Shown here piece after piece: positions 17,927-27,969 of a stretch of DNA of 64,000 nt (its first letter is position 1; the number at the start of each line of letters is the position of its first letter). The stretch is from JBKQVT01 sp963727245 (GTDB lineage: Bacteria > Planctomycetota > Planctomycetia > Pirellulales > Thermoguttaceae). Where the stretch lies: positions 372,001 to 436,000 of the forward strand of contig CAVSFO010000001.1 of assembly GCA_963727245.1 (NCBI GenBank). Direction: 5' to 3'. A model generated the notes under the pieces. That model ran no database searches, was not told the origin of the DNA, and was given only the letters and a program-made list of their open reading frames with translations. The position numbers and the translations under genes are program-made.

Positions 17927-18527
17927 CGTGCCCGTTGTAGGTCGGATAGTCGGGCTGCTGGTAGGTGTCAACTTCATCGCCCCATTGCGTCCACCCTTCG
18001 ATGCGCTCGCGCGCGAAGAGTTCCAGGTACGGGCCTGGACTACACGCCTCGATAATCCGGTAGACACCCTGCGGCTTCCGGGAATGTTCTTCCTTGCGGG
18101 TTGCAAGCAGGTTGACCTGGGTTCTGCCGGGCTTCAGAGTCCGCATTGATCCGCGAACGCCGAACAACAGCAACTCCGTAACGTTGCGAAAGTAGAATCC
18201 CACGCCCCGACCATCCGGGCCGCCATCCTTCCGCACTTTGTACCACACGATGTTTGTTTTGTACTTGAACCCCCAGGCCGCCATGATGCCCAGCGCCTCC
18301 GGCAACAGGGCATTCGGGCACCATAGGTACAGGTGGCTCGGGTTCGTGGCGTATTTGTCGATCGGGAGGCAGGCAATTTCCCCGAAACTCATTGTCGGGT
18401 ATCGGTGCAACCGCTTGTGTTCCGGGGCCATTTTGCCGGTGCGGTTCTGAAATCGCCACGGCGGGTCAATCAGAATGGTCCGATACGTCCCGCCAAGTCC
18501 ATGCAGAGCGTTCATCTGTGGTCCCAT
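17850..18527 (-). CDS. MT-A70-family DNA adenine methyltransferase
   Basis: 225 residues from the ATG at 18525-18527 (a second ATG at 18513-18515 and an upstream one near 18573 are alternatives). D-P-P-W at 21-24 is the catalytic motif IV, and L-E-L-F-A-R-E and the N-I-V-W-Y-K segment are typical of MT-A70 N6-adenine methyltransferases such as M.MunI. It is expected to protect the host from one or both nearby BglII-type endonucleases. Its last 25 codons overlap the end of the first endonuclease gene on the other strand. Confidence 0.85.
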   Translation of the reverse strand: MGPQMNALHGLGGTYRTILIDPPWRFQNRTGKMAPEHKRLHRYPTMSFGEIACLPIDKYATNPSHLYLWCPNALLPEALGIMAAWGFKYKTNIVWYKVRKDGGPDGRGVGFYFRNVTELLLFGVRGSMRTLKPGRTQVNLLATRKEEHSRKPQGVYRIIEACSPGPYLELFARERIEGWTQWGDEVDTYQQPDYPTYNGHARRLGRSTQTPSRSRGAGNHQPLLH

Positions 18528-18755
18528 GGTAAATAATTGGAGCAGATCACTGTTTGTTTGTCTAGGCCGCGTTCGCATACCCCCGGAGGGGGCATCGAGT
18601 CTCGATCGAACCGCTGCCACCCCTGGCCGCCTTATGCCGGCCCCCACCTGGCGGACCCCTCTGCTCGCCTGCGGCCGATGGACAGCCCTCACGCCGGCTG
18701 GTACAACGAAAGTCGAAACGCCCAACCGAATCGTGACCGGAGAACGGACCCCGGC

Positions 18756-19301
18756 ATGTTCATCCTCCTGCTGGCCTTGCTCTTGATCGCCGTGCTGACG
18801 GCGAGCTGGGTGCTGACCCTGCTGGGCATGCCGGGCAACTGGCTGATGGTCTTGGCCACCGCGCTCTACGCCTGGTTTGTCCCGGCGCGGTCCCATGCCG
18901 CGCTGGGTTGGAAAATCGTCGTCACCCTGATCGTCCTGGCGGCCCTGGGCGAAGGCGTCGAGCTGTTGGCCGGGGCCCTGGGCGTGGCCAAAGCAGGCGG
19001 CAGCCGACGGGCGGCCGTGCTGGCGCTGCTGGGGTCCATCGTCGGCGCCATCTTCGGCATCTTCATCGGCGTGCCCATCCCCCTGGTCGGCCCCGTCGTC
19101 GCCGCAGTGCTGTTTGCCGGACTGGGAGCGATGGCCGGGGCGAGTCTCGGCGAGACCTGGGCCGGACGCGATCCCAGCACCCGCTGGCGGATCGCCAAGT
19201 CGGCCTTTTGGGGACGCCTGGTCGGAACGCTCGGCAAGGTGCTCCTTGGAGCCGTGATGGTGGCGGTCGTCGTGGTCGCCTTGGTGCATGCGTGGCTGTA
19301 G
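18756..19301 (+). CDS. DUF456 membrane protein
   Basis: 181 residues, almost wholly hydrophobic, with about five membrane segments and glycine-rich turns (G-M-P-G-N-W, G-S-I-V-G-A-I-F-G, G-V-P-I-P-L-V-G-P). This is the DUF456 pattern of small integral membrane proteins of unknown function. The ATG is chosen because the hydrophobic N-terminus starts immediately there and the longer open frame upstream is polar. It is an apparent bystander inside the restriction island. Confidence 0.8.
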   Translation: MFILLLALLLIAVLTASWVLTLLGMPGNWLMVLATALYAWFVPARSHAALGWKIVVTLIVLAALGEGVELLAGALGVAKAGGSRRAAVLALLGSIVGAIFGIFIGVPIPLVGPVVAAVLFAGLGAMAGASLGETWAGRDPSTRWRIAKSAFWGRLVGTLGKVLLGAVMVAVVVVALVHAWL

Positions 19302-19365
19302 GAGGTAAAAAAAAGACACCTTCGCTGCCTCAGAAAGGGGGGCGTACGCGACCTATTGAGCCCGC

Positions 19366-20037
19366 TCACTTCGGACCGGGCCCTGTACCCTTTCGCCCCG
19401 TCGATACTTCGCCGGCCGCGATCATTTCCGCGGCGTTCGTCCTGAACCGCATCCGCTTCTCCTCGCATCGCGTGATTTCGTCGGGCGTGCATTCAATGCC
19501 GATCACGAGCGTGGGCACGTCCAGATCGGCAACGCCCCGCTCGTGCATATCCATCACGATTTCGGTGAAGGAACTAACGCCGGTGGACATGTTGCGTATC
19601 ATGGATGCCATCACGACGACCTCGATCCCGCACTCGATCAGTCCGCGATTGGCGAAGATCGGCATCTTGGAAACGATATCGTAGCCCATGAAAACATACT
19701 TGCCGAACTGGACCTCCAGCCCGACCATGTTCTTGATGCCGTCCATTTCCCGGAATTCGCGCCCGCCCAAGGAAATCCGCGGCTCGACATATCCCTTCCT
19801 GGAGTGCGGGGCTTCTTTCGTCCAGCCGAGCCGGCAGAAGTTGGCCTTGCACGCCACGTTCAGGTCCTCGGGCGAGAAGAGGAGGGGCGGCTTGGTTTTC
19901 TCTTTCGATTGCTTGCGCAGGCAAGCGGGGGCTTCGATCTGTTCGATGGCAGCGATAACCTCCGCCAGTTCCTTGCCGTGCCTTGCTCTTATGAATTCCT
20001 CTCCTTGCTTGTGGGAGTGCATCCCGCCTACCTGCAT
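19366..20037 (-). CDS. BglII/BstYI-family restriction endonuclease (second)
   Basis: 223 residues. The catalytic set D99, E108 and Q110 in D-G-I-K-N-M-V-G-L-E-V-Q-F-G-K has exactly the spacing of BglII D84/E93/Q95. It shares the K-N-x-V-G-x-E-V core with the first endonuclease at 17336 but little else, so the two are not recent duplicates. ATG 20035-20037 has GGAAGGTGG five bases upstream; a GTG at 20044-20046 is possible. It follows the small HTH gene by 16 bases, the classic controller-endonuclease order. Confidence 0.8.
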   Translation of the reverse strand: MQVGGMHSHKQGEEFIRARHGKELAEVIAAIEQIEAPACLRKQSKEKTKPPLLFSPEDLNVACKANFCRLGWTKEAPHSRKGYVEPRISLGGREFREMDGIKNMVGLEVQFGKYVFMGYDIVSKMPIFANRGLIECGIEVVVMASMIRNMSTGVSSFTEIVMDMHERGVADLDVPTLVIGIECTPDEITRCEEKRMRFRTNAAEMIAAGEVSTGRKGTGPGPK

Positions 20038-20053
20038 CTTGTCCACCTTCCGA

Positions 20054-20276
20054 TCAAAGTCCTTCCGTCAGTTCGGAAATCGATACGCCTAGCGCCCCGG
20101 CAATCAGCGAGATGTTCAAGAAGGAAACATTCCGTTTGCCTCTTTCGATCCCGCTGGTGTAAGTCCGATCGAGCCGGCATTGCGCGGCGAACGCCTCCTG
20201 GGAAAGGCTTTTCGCCCGCCGCAGTTCACGGATGCGCTTGCCGAACCTTTCCCAGAATCGCCTTGGGCTGGGGCAT
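20054..20276 (-). CDS. XRE-family HTH controller protein (one frame break)
   Basis: About 73 residues. The conserved part reads F-G-K-R-I-R-E-L-R-R-A-K-S-L-S-Q-E-A-F-A, then Y-T-S-G-I-E-R-G-K-R-N-V-S, a Cro/C1-type helix-turn-helix typical of restriction-system C proteins. That frame has no start codon after its upstream stop, but the ATG at 20274-20276 gives M-P-Q-P-K-A-I-L and joins it if one G is removed from the GGG run near 20250-20252. It probably times expression of the endonuclease downstream. Confidence 0.7.
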
Positions 20277-20347
20277 GAGGGTGACTATAGCTCGGGCGTG
20301 GAGCTTTGATCAACGGACTATGAGTCACATTCCGCGGAAATCGCGTT

Positions 20348-23282
20348 TCAAGATAAGACGGGAACCTGAAACTTCATTGGGCTTCGTTGTGGGGATGCCC
20401 CCTGGATCGGGCGGGTCGGAACCGATATCCCGTCCCATTCTCGTCCGGCCACGCTTCGCCCCGTGCCCGAATTCGGGACAGTCCCCAGGCCGTTCAAGCG
20501 CCCGGCGTCCTTCAGGTACTGCACGACAATCGCGTACCGCGGCCGACTGGGATTGGCGATGATCACCCATTCCTTTTCCCGGTCGATCGCCGTCCAGTTC
20601 TCGCCGTTGATCGTTACGGAGCGCATCGGCTTGCCTTGCGGGTGGCGGAAGCGAACCAGCAGGGTCTTGGGTGTGCGCGAGAAGGCGGTGTCAAGGTCCG
20701 CGCTGATCTGTCCGGCGGCGGCCCGGCTCTGCAGGCTCGCCGAGAGCGTCCCGTAATACGTGGGCGCACGGCGGATGTCGATGCGCTTGCCGTCCTGCAA
20801 CCAGTCGCGCGGCGTGGCCTGGAAGAGCAGCAGGCTGTCGGCGTCCGACTCGCGCACGAGCATGTTGCGATACAACTCGAACCAAGCACCGTCCGTGCTG
20901 GGGGGCCCAAAGAACTGCCCCCACGTCCAGCGATGCTCGACGGGTTCGAACGTCGAGTGGCTGAACGCGCAGGCCATCATGCTGTAGAAATCGCGGATGA
21001 CCGCCTTGGGATCGTCGCGGAGCAGGTAGGCCGTCGCCTGCTGGTTATAGACCGGCTCGTTGGCCATCCCCCAGCCGTGCAAGAAGAGGTTGTCTTCCTG
21101 GTCATCCAACAGGCAATCGGCCAGCAGGCCGACGGCGGGCAGGGCCTCCAGCCGCAGCAGGTGCACCGCCCCGCTGTCCACGTCGGTAGGATACCACTGT
21201 TCCGTGAGGCGGTGCGGCGTGAGCACCTCGTTGGGAACGTAGGGGCACCAGGTGTGGTCTCGAAGTTGGACGAGCGGGGATTGCACGGAGGCCACTGCAT
21301 AGGCCCGCTCCACCGAGCGGCGGAAGGATTGGGCCGCGTCCAGGCACTCCCGCGCGAGGATGGCCGAATCGTTGGAGTGCCTGGCCGAGGGTTTGCAGCC
21401 CCGCATACATATAGGCTTGATTAAAGGCCCAGACGCCCATGCCCGTGCCGTCGTTCAACGGCGCCCGGTAAAGGCCGCTGGCCGGGCTGCGGTCGCCGGC
21501 GTGCCGCTGCACCTCGGCCAGGCACCAATCGAGGGCCTTGAGGGTTGGCGGCAAGAGCCGCTCGAAGCCGGCGCGATTCTGCGAGAGGAGATGGTACTTG
21601 GCCGAAGAATATAGCATTCCCGGCGTGTAGGTTCCCCAGTTGGCGTTGCCGCCGACGTGGCCGTTGTGTTCCTGGTTGTTGCGATAGATGGCCAGCAACT
21701 CCTCCAGCGCGATGTCGTGGTAGCCGCGAAGGTCGTAGAGCATGTAGTCCACGTAGACGGCCTGGTTGACCGGCCAAGGCGTGCCAGACTGACCGTAGGC
21801 GAAATTGGAGTAGGGCAGATCGATCTGCACGCCCGGCTCCGACCCGCCGTGCCGACGCGGCAGGCGCAAGGCGTGCCAAAGGTTGGCGCGGAACAGGTCA
21901 TTGACCGCCTTTTCCGGGACGCCGAACTGGGCCCCGCGTGCCAGGTAGTCGGACCAGAACTTGATCGTTGCGGCCCGCGCCGCCGCGTAATCCAGGGCCA
22001 GCAGTTTGTCTCGATCGTGCGCGCTCACCGATGGCGACGGCAGCTTGACGACCAGTTCCCGCGCACCGCCGGCCGGGATGGCCAGCGAGAAACCGAGGTC
22101 CGCCACCACTTGCGCGGGCCCCTGGCCGGCCTTAGCGGGCTTCTCGGCGAGCACCTTGAGGGTCCCGTCGCCGGCGCCGCTGCCGTGGATCGCCAGCAGC
22201 ACGTCCTGCGACCGGCTCTTCTCGACCAGCAGCCCGCCGCCCTGCCGCACGGCGACCAGACCGAGTTTGTCGGCGTCGGCCAGCGTGCGACGGTGCGTCA
22301 TGCCGAGGGCGATCGTCCTGGCTTCTGCGCCGAGATTGACCGCCCGCACTTTCTGGAAAAGCACCATGGCGATATCGCCGCGGCGCTCGGCCGGCGGGCC
22401 GTCCAATGGGTAGGCGAACTGCTCGACTTCGTAGCGGATGCCCTCCTTCTCGATCACGGTGTTGACCACCGGCAGGCCGTCCAGCAGCCGCTGCCCCCGC
22501 CAAGTGCCCTTCAGCGCCGCGTCGATCTGGCCGAAGTCGAACCAGAAGCGGAAGCGGTCGGGATTGCCATAGTCGTTCCACACGCCCGCCCCGCGATCGA
22601 TGCCGAACTTCGGAATAGCGCTGTCCCAGGTGACGTCGATGATATGACCCGGGGCCGGTTGCGATTGGCGGACATAGCTTGGGCTGCCCATGTCTTCCCA
22701 GCGGGCCGTGTACTGGGCATAGGTCGCCTCCGGTTCACGATGGACGCGGTCCAGCACCCGCTCGCCCTTCCAGCGTTCGAGCTGCTTCTGATGCTCCGCA
22801 AACGGCAGCGGCGGATCGCCCACGGCCAGGTAAACGTCCAGCGACGGCACCCAGATCGCCTCGTTCGCGAGCAACTGGTCCAGCGTCACGCTGAATCCGC
22901 GCGTGCCTTCGGGATTCAACAGAACGGTGAGTTTTCGCGGGTCGCGGCGTATGCCCGGATCGAGCCGCAGTCGCCGCGCGGTGTTGGCGTCGCTTTGGGC
23001 AAACAGGTCGAGCCAGATGGGATTCGTCGGCTCGACGACCTTCATGGCATCGTCAGCGTACTGGAGCGTGACCCCGAGATGTTGGTGGTTTTCTCCGCCT
23101 CGCGAATCGAGGATGGATATCCCCTGCGGGACGACGCTAATTTCGAAGGGCGCGATCGCCGCCGAGCGATGGCCCCAAGATATGTCGACGTGGGTCTTCT
23201 TCTCCGCTCCAAGGCCCAGCGTGGACGACACCAGCGCGATGAAGAACGATGCGACCGCCAGCACGCGGAACTTGGTTGCCAT
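20348..23282 (-). CDS. Large secreted six-hairpin-glycosidase-like protein (one frame break)
   Basis: About 978 residues restored. There is a signal peptide (1-26, L-G-L-G-A-E) and GAAGGGGGAAG just before the ATG. An N-terminal beta-rich region is followed from about residue 430 by a helical region with W-P-V-N-Q-A-V-Y-V-D-Y and N-G-H-V-G-G-N-A-N-W, resembling (alpha/alpha)6 glycosidase domains. The frame breaks near 21376-21379, joining L-Q-T-L-G-Q-A-L to N-D-S-A-I-L-A-R-E. The last 35 residues are encoded by a stretch holding a half palindrome (20471-20486), so the natural C-terminus may have been replaced. Substrate unknown. Confidence 0.6.
20471..20486. repeat. Half copy of the GGGACAGTCCCC palindrome
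   Basis: ATTCGGGACAGTCCCC matches one arm of the palindrome family at 11729. It lies inside the 3' end of the glycosidase-like gene. The partner arm is missing. Confidence 0.5.
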
Positions 23283-23337
23283 AGCATCTTCCCCCTTCTA
23301 ATTTTCCTCGATGCCTGCCCAGCAAGCCACGCGATCT

Positions 23338-23381
23338 GGGGACTGTCCCAATTTTCGTCCGACGAAAACGGGACTGTCCCC
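23338..23381. repeat. GGGGACAGTCCC-family palindrome (copy 2)
   Basis: 44 bp, GGGGACTGTCCC to GGGACTGTCCCC, with the same ATTTTCGTC/GACGAAAA core as the copy at 11729. It lies between divergent genes (glycosidase-like and gnd), 56 bases from the former's start. Confidence 0.8.
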
Positions 23382-23446
23382 TTCTTGTGTGATATGGCTA
23401 TTTTACCGGGGGGCGCTGCCAAGTGTCCAGCGCGGCGGAGAGGCTT

Positions 23447-23475
23447 TTGCCGCCGGGTTGCGGTCGCTCTATAAT
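23447..23475 (+). promoter_or_regulatory. Sigma-70-type promoter for gnd
   Basis: TTGCCG (23447-23452) and a perfect TATAAT (23470-23475) are separated by 17 bases, giving a leader of about 80 bases before the GTG at 23561. The leader contains the inverted GAGGGCTAACGCCCCC segment. Confidence 0.6.
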
Positions 23476-23560
23476 TCCGGGGGAACGACCTTATCCGAGG
23501 GCTAACGCCCCCGGCTCGTGGTCTCTTGGAAATGATCCCTTACCGAAAGGAGAACTCGCC

Positions 23561-24544
23561 GTGCAATTGGGCATGATCGGCTTGGGGCGCATGGGGGCCG
23601 GCATGGTGCGCCGCTTGCTCCGCGGCGGACAGCAGTGCGTGGTGTTCGACCAAAGTCCGGCCCCGGTTGAGCAATTGGTGGGCGAGGGGGCCGTCGGCGC
23701 CGCTTCGCTCGACGAGTTTGTGCAAAAACTGACGGCGCCCCGCGCCGCCTGGCTCATGGTGCCGGCCGGAGACGCCACGGAGCAGACCGTCTGGGCCCTG
23801 GCCGAGCGAATGCGCGCGGGAGACACGATCATCGACGGCGGCAACTCCTATTTCAAAGACGACGTCCGCCGTGCGCAGGCGTTGCTCCCCCGCGGGCTCC
23901 ACTATGTCGACGTGGGCACCAGCGGCGGCGTTTGGGGGATTGATCGCGGCTACTGCCTGATGATCGGCGGGCCCGAAGAAGCGGTGCGACGCCTCGACGC
24001 CGTCTTCAAGACGCTCGCTCCCGGACGCGGCGATCTGCCGCGCACGCCGCACCGGGAGAAACTCGACGCGAGGGCCGAGGAGGGATATCTCCATTGCGGG
24101 CCGGTCGGCGCCGGCCATTTCGTCAAGATGGTCCACAACGGCATCGAATACGGCCTCATGCAGTCCTATGCGGAAGGTCTCGACATCCTCCGCGGCGTCG
24201 CCGCCGGCCCGGTGCCCGCGGAGCGCCGCTATCAACTCAACCTGGCCGACATCACCGAAGTCTGGCGGCGCGGCAGCGTCATCGGCTCGTGGCTGCTGGA
24301 CCTGACGGCGATGGCGCTGGCCGAGAACCCCGACTTGTCGAATTTCACCGGCGCGGTGCAGGACTCGGGCGAGGGGCGCTGGACGGTCGAGGCCGCGGTC
24401 GAGGAAGCCGTGCCGGCCGCCGTGTTGACTTCCGCCCTCTACACCCGCTTCCGCTCCCGCGCCGAGCACGAATTTGGGGAGAAGGTGCTCTCGGCCATGC
24501 GCTACAAGTTCGGCGGCCACGTCGAGCGCCCCAGCGGCGGCTAG
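23561..24544 (+). CDS. gnd: 6-phosphogluconate dehydrogenase, short decarboxylating type
   Basis: 327 residues, matching the short (about 300-residue) 6PGDH class rather than the 470-residue enterobacterial type. It has N-terminal Rossmann G-L-G-R-M-G, I-I-D-G-G-N-S with the conserved N, the G-x-S-G-G-V-W-G loop, and the catalytic K-x2-H-N in H-F-V-K-M-V-H-N-G-I-E-Y. It oxidatively decarboxylates 6-phosphogluconate to ribulose-5-phosphate. The GTG start is chosen because AAAGGAG lies eight bases upstream and the homologous V-Q-L-G-M-I-G-L start follows. Confidence 0.9.
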   Translation: MQLGMIGLGRMGAGMVRRLLRGGQQCVVFDQSPAPVEQLVGEGAVGAASLDEFVQKLTAPRAAWLMVPAGDATEQTVWALAERMRAGDTIIDGGNSYFKDDVRRAQALLPRGLHYVDVGTSGGVWGIDRGYCLMIGGPEEAVRRLDAVFKTLAPGRGDLPRTPHREKLDARAEEGYLHCGPVGAGHFVKMVHNGIEYGLMQSYAEGLDILRGVAAGPVPAERRYQLNLADITEVWRRGSVIGSWLLDLTAMALAENPDLSNFTGAVQDSGEGRWTVEAAVEEAVPAAVLTSALYTRFRSRAEHEFGEKVLSAMRYKFGGHVERPSGG

Positions 24545-24627
24545 TGATTTTACCATCCTCCTCGCCAGGGAGTTGACAACGATCCTAGAATACAAGTGCG
24601 GCCCGCGTTGATTGGCGGAGGATCAAT

Positions 24628-26221
24628 ATGGGGGGCACGGCGGATCAGGGCTCTGGCGATCAAGGAGACTCAAGACCGGCTCGCGCCGGGGCGGCGCCGA
24701 CCGGAGCGCAGCCGAACTTGCCGGCCGCAGCGGCCGGCAAGGCGGCACATCCCGAGCCAGGCGCGGCCCCGGCCGCCAGGTCTCCGCCCCGCGCCGGCAA
24801 AACCGTCCGCAGCCGGGCCGCCATGGCAACGGTGGCGCAGGCTGCTGCCGCCGGCGGGGGCGGTGCTCGGCCTGGCCGTCGCCGGATACCTCCTTGTCCC
24901 ATGGTTGGTGACGGCGCTCAGCACGGTTTCAACCGACGACGCTTACGTCAATGGGCATGTCACGTTCGTGGCCCCCCGCGTGCCCGGCCAGGTGGCCAGA
25001 GTGCTCGTGGATGACAATTACCGGGTGCGCAAGGGCGACTTGTTGGTGGAACTCGACAAGGAGCCCTATCAGGTGCAGGTCGCGATCAAGCAAGCCGCCG
25101 TCGCCACGGCCAAGGCCGACCTGGCGCTGGTCCGGGCCCAGGTGCGCGGCATCGAGGCCCAGGCCAGGAGCCAGCGTTTCAAGCTGCAGCACACCATCGA
25201 GGCCGTGGACAACCAGATTGCCCTGCTGCACGCCAAGGTGGCCGACCTGCAATCGAAGAAAGCCGTGCTGGCACGGGCCCAAGCCGATTTTCATCGGGCG
25301 GAGGAGCTACTGCCCGCCAAGGCGATCGCCCGCTCGGACTACGATCAATACCAGGAGGCCATGCTCGTTGCCGCCGCTCAAGTCATGGTATCGCAGGAAG
25401 AGATCTACGAGGTCCGGGCTGCCCTGGGGTTGCCGGCAAAGCCCGCCGCCGGCGAGGACCTTGCCGCGGTGCCGCCCGATCTCGATCAGACGTTCTCCGC
25501 GGTCCGCCAGGCGCAAGCGGACTTGATGAACAGTACGGCGCAGTTCGGCTATCGTGCATCGTCCTTTAATCTGACGCCGAAGCAGATGATCGACGAGTTC
25601 TTCAAGCAAAACAAGGAGCGGGACATCGATGTGATTCTCACCCGCTGGGCAAGGGACGCGCCCGGCGTCAAGCAGGCCGAGGCGAAGCTCATGCAAGCCC
25701 AGCGCGACCTGGACGATGCCGAACTGAACCTCCGCTACTGCGACGTCGTCAGCGAGATCGACGGCGTCGTGACCGGCCGCAACGTCAATCCGGGCAATAA
25801 CGTCCAGGCGGGGCAAAGCCTGATGGCCGTCCGCTCGTTGACGGAAATCTGGATCGACGCCAATTTCAAGGAGACCCAACTGGCCGACCTGCGCATCGGT
25901 CAGCGGGTGCGCTGCGAGGTGGACATGTACGGCCGCCGGCAGGAGTTCGAGGGCCGCATCACGGGCTTCACCATGGGGACCGGTCAAACCCTCGCCCTGC
26001 TGCCGCCGCAGAACGCCACGGGCAACTTCGTGAAGATCGTGCAGCGGCTGCCCGTCCGCATCGAGCTGACCGACTACAACCCGGACAAGACCCCGTTGTT
26101 CCTCGGCTTGTCGGTGACCCCTTACGTCTATTACAAGGAGCCGCCCGCGGGGCCGCACGCCGGAGATGTCCTGCAACCGTTGGCCCCACTGCCGCAATAC
26201 CCCACGGAGCCCAAACCCTGA
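24628..26221 (+). CDS. HlyD/EmrA-family membrane fusion protein
   Basis: About 531 residues. One N-terminal membrane helix (A-V-L-G-L-A-V-A-G-Y-L-L-V-P-W) is followed by S-T-D-D-A-Y-V-N-G-H, the biotinyl-lipoyl-like half motif, a long coiled-coil hairpin (about 180-390) and the second half motif (C-D-V-V-S-E-I-D-G-V-V). It is the periplasmic adaptor of a tripartite drug pump. GGAGGA before ATG 24628 marks the start, but that frame reads an Ala/Pro-rich linker and must shift once before the membrane helix (about 24630-24870); the alternative frame is open from 24596. No TolC-like gene is adjacent. Confidence 0.8.
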
Positions 26222-26239
26222 GCGGAGGTAGTCGGCCTC

Positions 26240-27850
26240 ATGAGCAGCGTGGCACTTGCTCCCGCCGCAGTCGTCCGCCCGGCGATCAACCCCTGGTTCG
26301 TCGCCGTCGCCGTGGTCATCCCCACGTTCATGGAAGTGGTGGACACGACCGTTGCGAACGTCGCCTTGCGCTACATTGCCGGCGGCCTGTCGGCGGCGGT
26401 CATCGACAGCGAGTGGGTCATCACCAGCTACCTGGCCGCCAACGCCTTCGTCCTGCCGATCAGCGGCTGGCTTTCGGCCCACTTCGGCCGCCGCAACTAT
26501 TTCCTCTTGTCGATCGCCGTCTTCACCCTCGCCTCCGGGCTCTGCGGCATGGCCACCAGCTTGCGGCAACTGATTCTGTTCCGGTTGCTCCAGGGCCTGG
26601 CCGGCGGCGGACTCCAACCGTCCAGCCAGGGCGTCCTGCTGGACAGCTTCCCGCCCGAGAAACAGGGCGCGGCCATGACGATGTTCGGCGTCGCCGCCTT
26701 GCTCGGCCCGGTGGTCGGCCCGACGCTGGGCGGCTGGCTCGTCGATACCTACAACTGGCGCTGGATCTTCTACATCAACCTCCCCGTCGGCGTCATCGGC
26801 TTCCTGGCGTGCTATGCCCTGTTGGACGACCCGGCCTACCTCAAGGAGGAGCGGGCGAAGCTGAAGAAGCGGCCGCTTAACTTCGACGGCATCGGCCTGG
26901 GCCTGCTCGCGCTGGTCATGGCCACCTGGGAGGTGATGCTCAGCAAGGGGCAGGAGTGGGACTGGTTGGGCGATCCGTTCTGGCGGGTGCAGACGCTGCT
27001 GATCGTGTTCGTGCTGGGCCTCGGCGCTTTGCTCTATCGGGAGATGACATTCGCCAGTCCGGTGATCAACTTCCGCGTGCTGCGGGAGCGCAACTTTGCG
27101 GCGTCCTGCGTTATCATCTTCTCTGCGTTCGCTGTGTTATACGCTGCGACCGTGGCCTTGCCGGCGCTGCTCCAGACCTTATTCGGCTACGATGCCTTTG
27201 TGTCGGGCCTGGTGTTGTCGCCGGCCGGCTTCTTCTCGATCCTGATGTTGGTAATCGTCGGCGCTCTATTGGGCCGAGGGGCCGACGCACGCTGGCTGAT
27301 CGCGATCGGACTGCTCGTGATGGCGGCAGGCGCCTATTGGATGGCCCTGATGAACCTCGATATCAGCCCGTGGCAGGTGGTCTGGCCGCGGGTCGTGCTG
27401 ATCGTCGGTCTGTCGCTGATCTTCGCCCCCGTCAACGTGGCGGCCTTTCTCTATACGCCCAAACACCTGCGCGGGGCGGCGGTGGGCCTGCTCGCCCTGC
27501 TCCGCAACGAAGGCGGCAGTTTCGGCACCTCGATGGGCCAAACCATCCAGGAGCGGCGCGAGCAGTTCCACTTGTCCCGTCTGGGCGACAGCCTCGGCCA
27601 CCTGAACTCGCACGTTCACGATTTCCTGCAGAGAGGTCAAGCGCTTTTCATGCAGCAGACGGGCGATCCCGCCAGGTCGCAGCAGATGACCGTCCAATCG
27701 CTCGCCGACCTCCGACAACAGCAGGCTGCCTCGTTGGCCTATTTCGACGTCTTCTGGGTCTGCGCCGCTGTGGGTGTGGCCCTGGTGCTGCTGGTGCTGC
27801 TCATGAAGCGCTCGGTAGCCGAGAAGGGGACCCGCATCGGCGCGGAATGA
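26240..27850 (+). CDS. DHA2-family MFS drug efflux transporter (EmrB/QacA type)
   Basis: 536 residues with about 14 membrane helices. Motif C-like G-P-V-V-G-P-T-L-G-G-W and F-M-E-V-V-D-T-T-V-A-N-V-A (motif D1) identify the EmrB/QacA group of proton-driven multidrug exporters. It starts 18 bases after the adaptor gene, with GGAGGT eleven bases before the ATG, so the two are cotranscribed and translated as an EmrAB-like pair. The loop Q-T-I-Q-E-R-R-E-Q-F-H near residue 435 is the usual F-H-x3-L region. Confidence 0.9.
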   Translation: MSSVALAPAAVVRPAINPWFVAVAVVIPTFMEVVDTTVANVALRYIAGGLSAAVIDSEWVITSYLAANAFVLPISGWLSAHFGRRNYFLLSIAVFTLASGLCGMATSLRQLILFRLLQGLAGGGLQPSSQGVLLDSFPPEKQGAAMTMFGVAALLGPVVGPTLGGWLVDTYNWRWIFYINLPVGVIGFLACYALLDDPAYLKEERAKLKKRPLNFDGIGLGLLALVMATWEVMLSKGQEWDWLGDPFWRVQTLLIVFVLGLGALLYREMTFASPVINFRVLRERNFAASCVIIFSAFAVLYAATVALPALLQTLFGYDAFVSGLVLSPAGFFSILMLVIVGALLGRGADARWLIAIGLLVMAAGAYWMALMNLDISPWQVVWPRVVLIVGLSLIFAPVNVAAFLYTPKHLRGAAVGLLALLRNEGGSFGTSMGQTIQERREQFHLSRLGDSLGHLNSHVHDFLQRGQALFMQQTGDPARSQQMTVQSLADLRQQQAASLAYFDVFWVCAAVGVALVLLVLLMKRSVAEKGTRIGAE

Positions 27851-27876
27851 GGCCCGCTATGCCCACGGTGGACGGA

Positions 27877-27955
27877 GGGACAAAGGTGTCAGGCACCATT
27901 TGTGCGAAGCACCCTCCGGGCCGTTCCGGCAAATGGTGCCTGACACGTTTGTCCC
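27877..27955. repeat. GGTGTCAGGCACC-type palindrome
   Basis: 79 bp with outer GGGACAAAGGTGTCAGGCAC and its near-complement at the right end. This sequence type is familiar as a REP repeat near REP-associated tyrosine transposases in many bacteria. It lies between convergent genes and could also end transcription. Confidence 0.75.
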
Positions 27956-27969
27956 TGCCGCAAGGTGAC

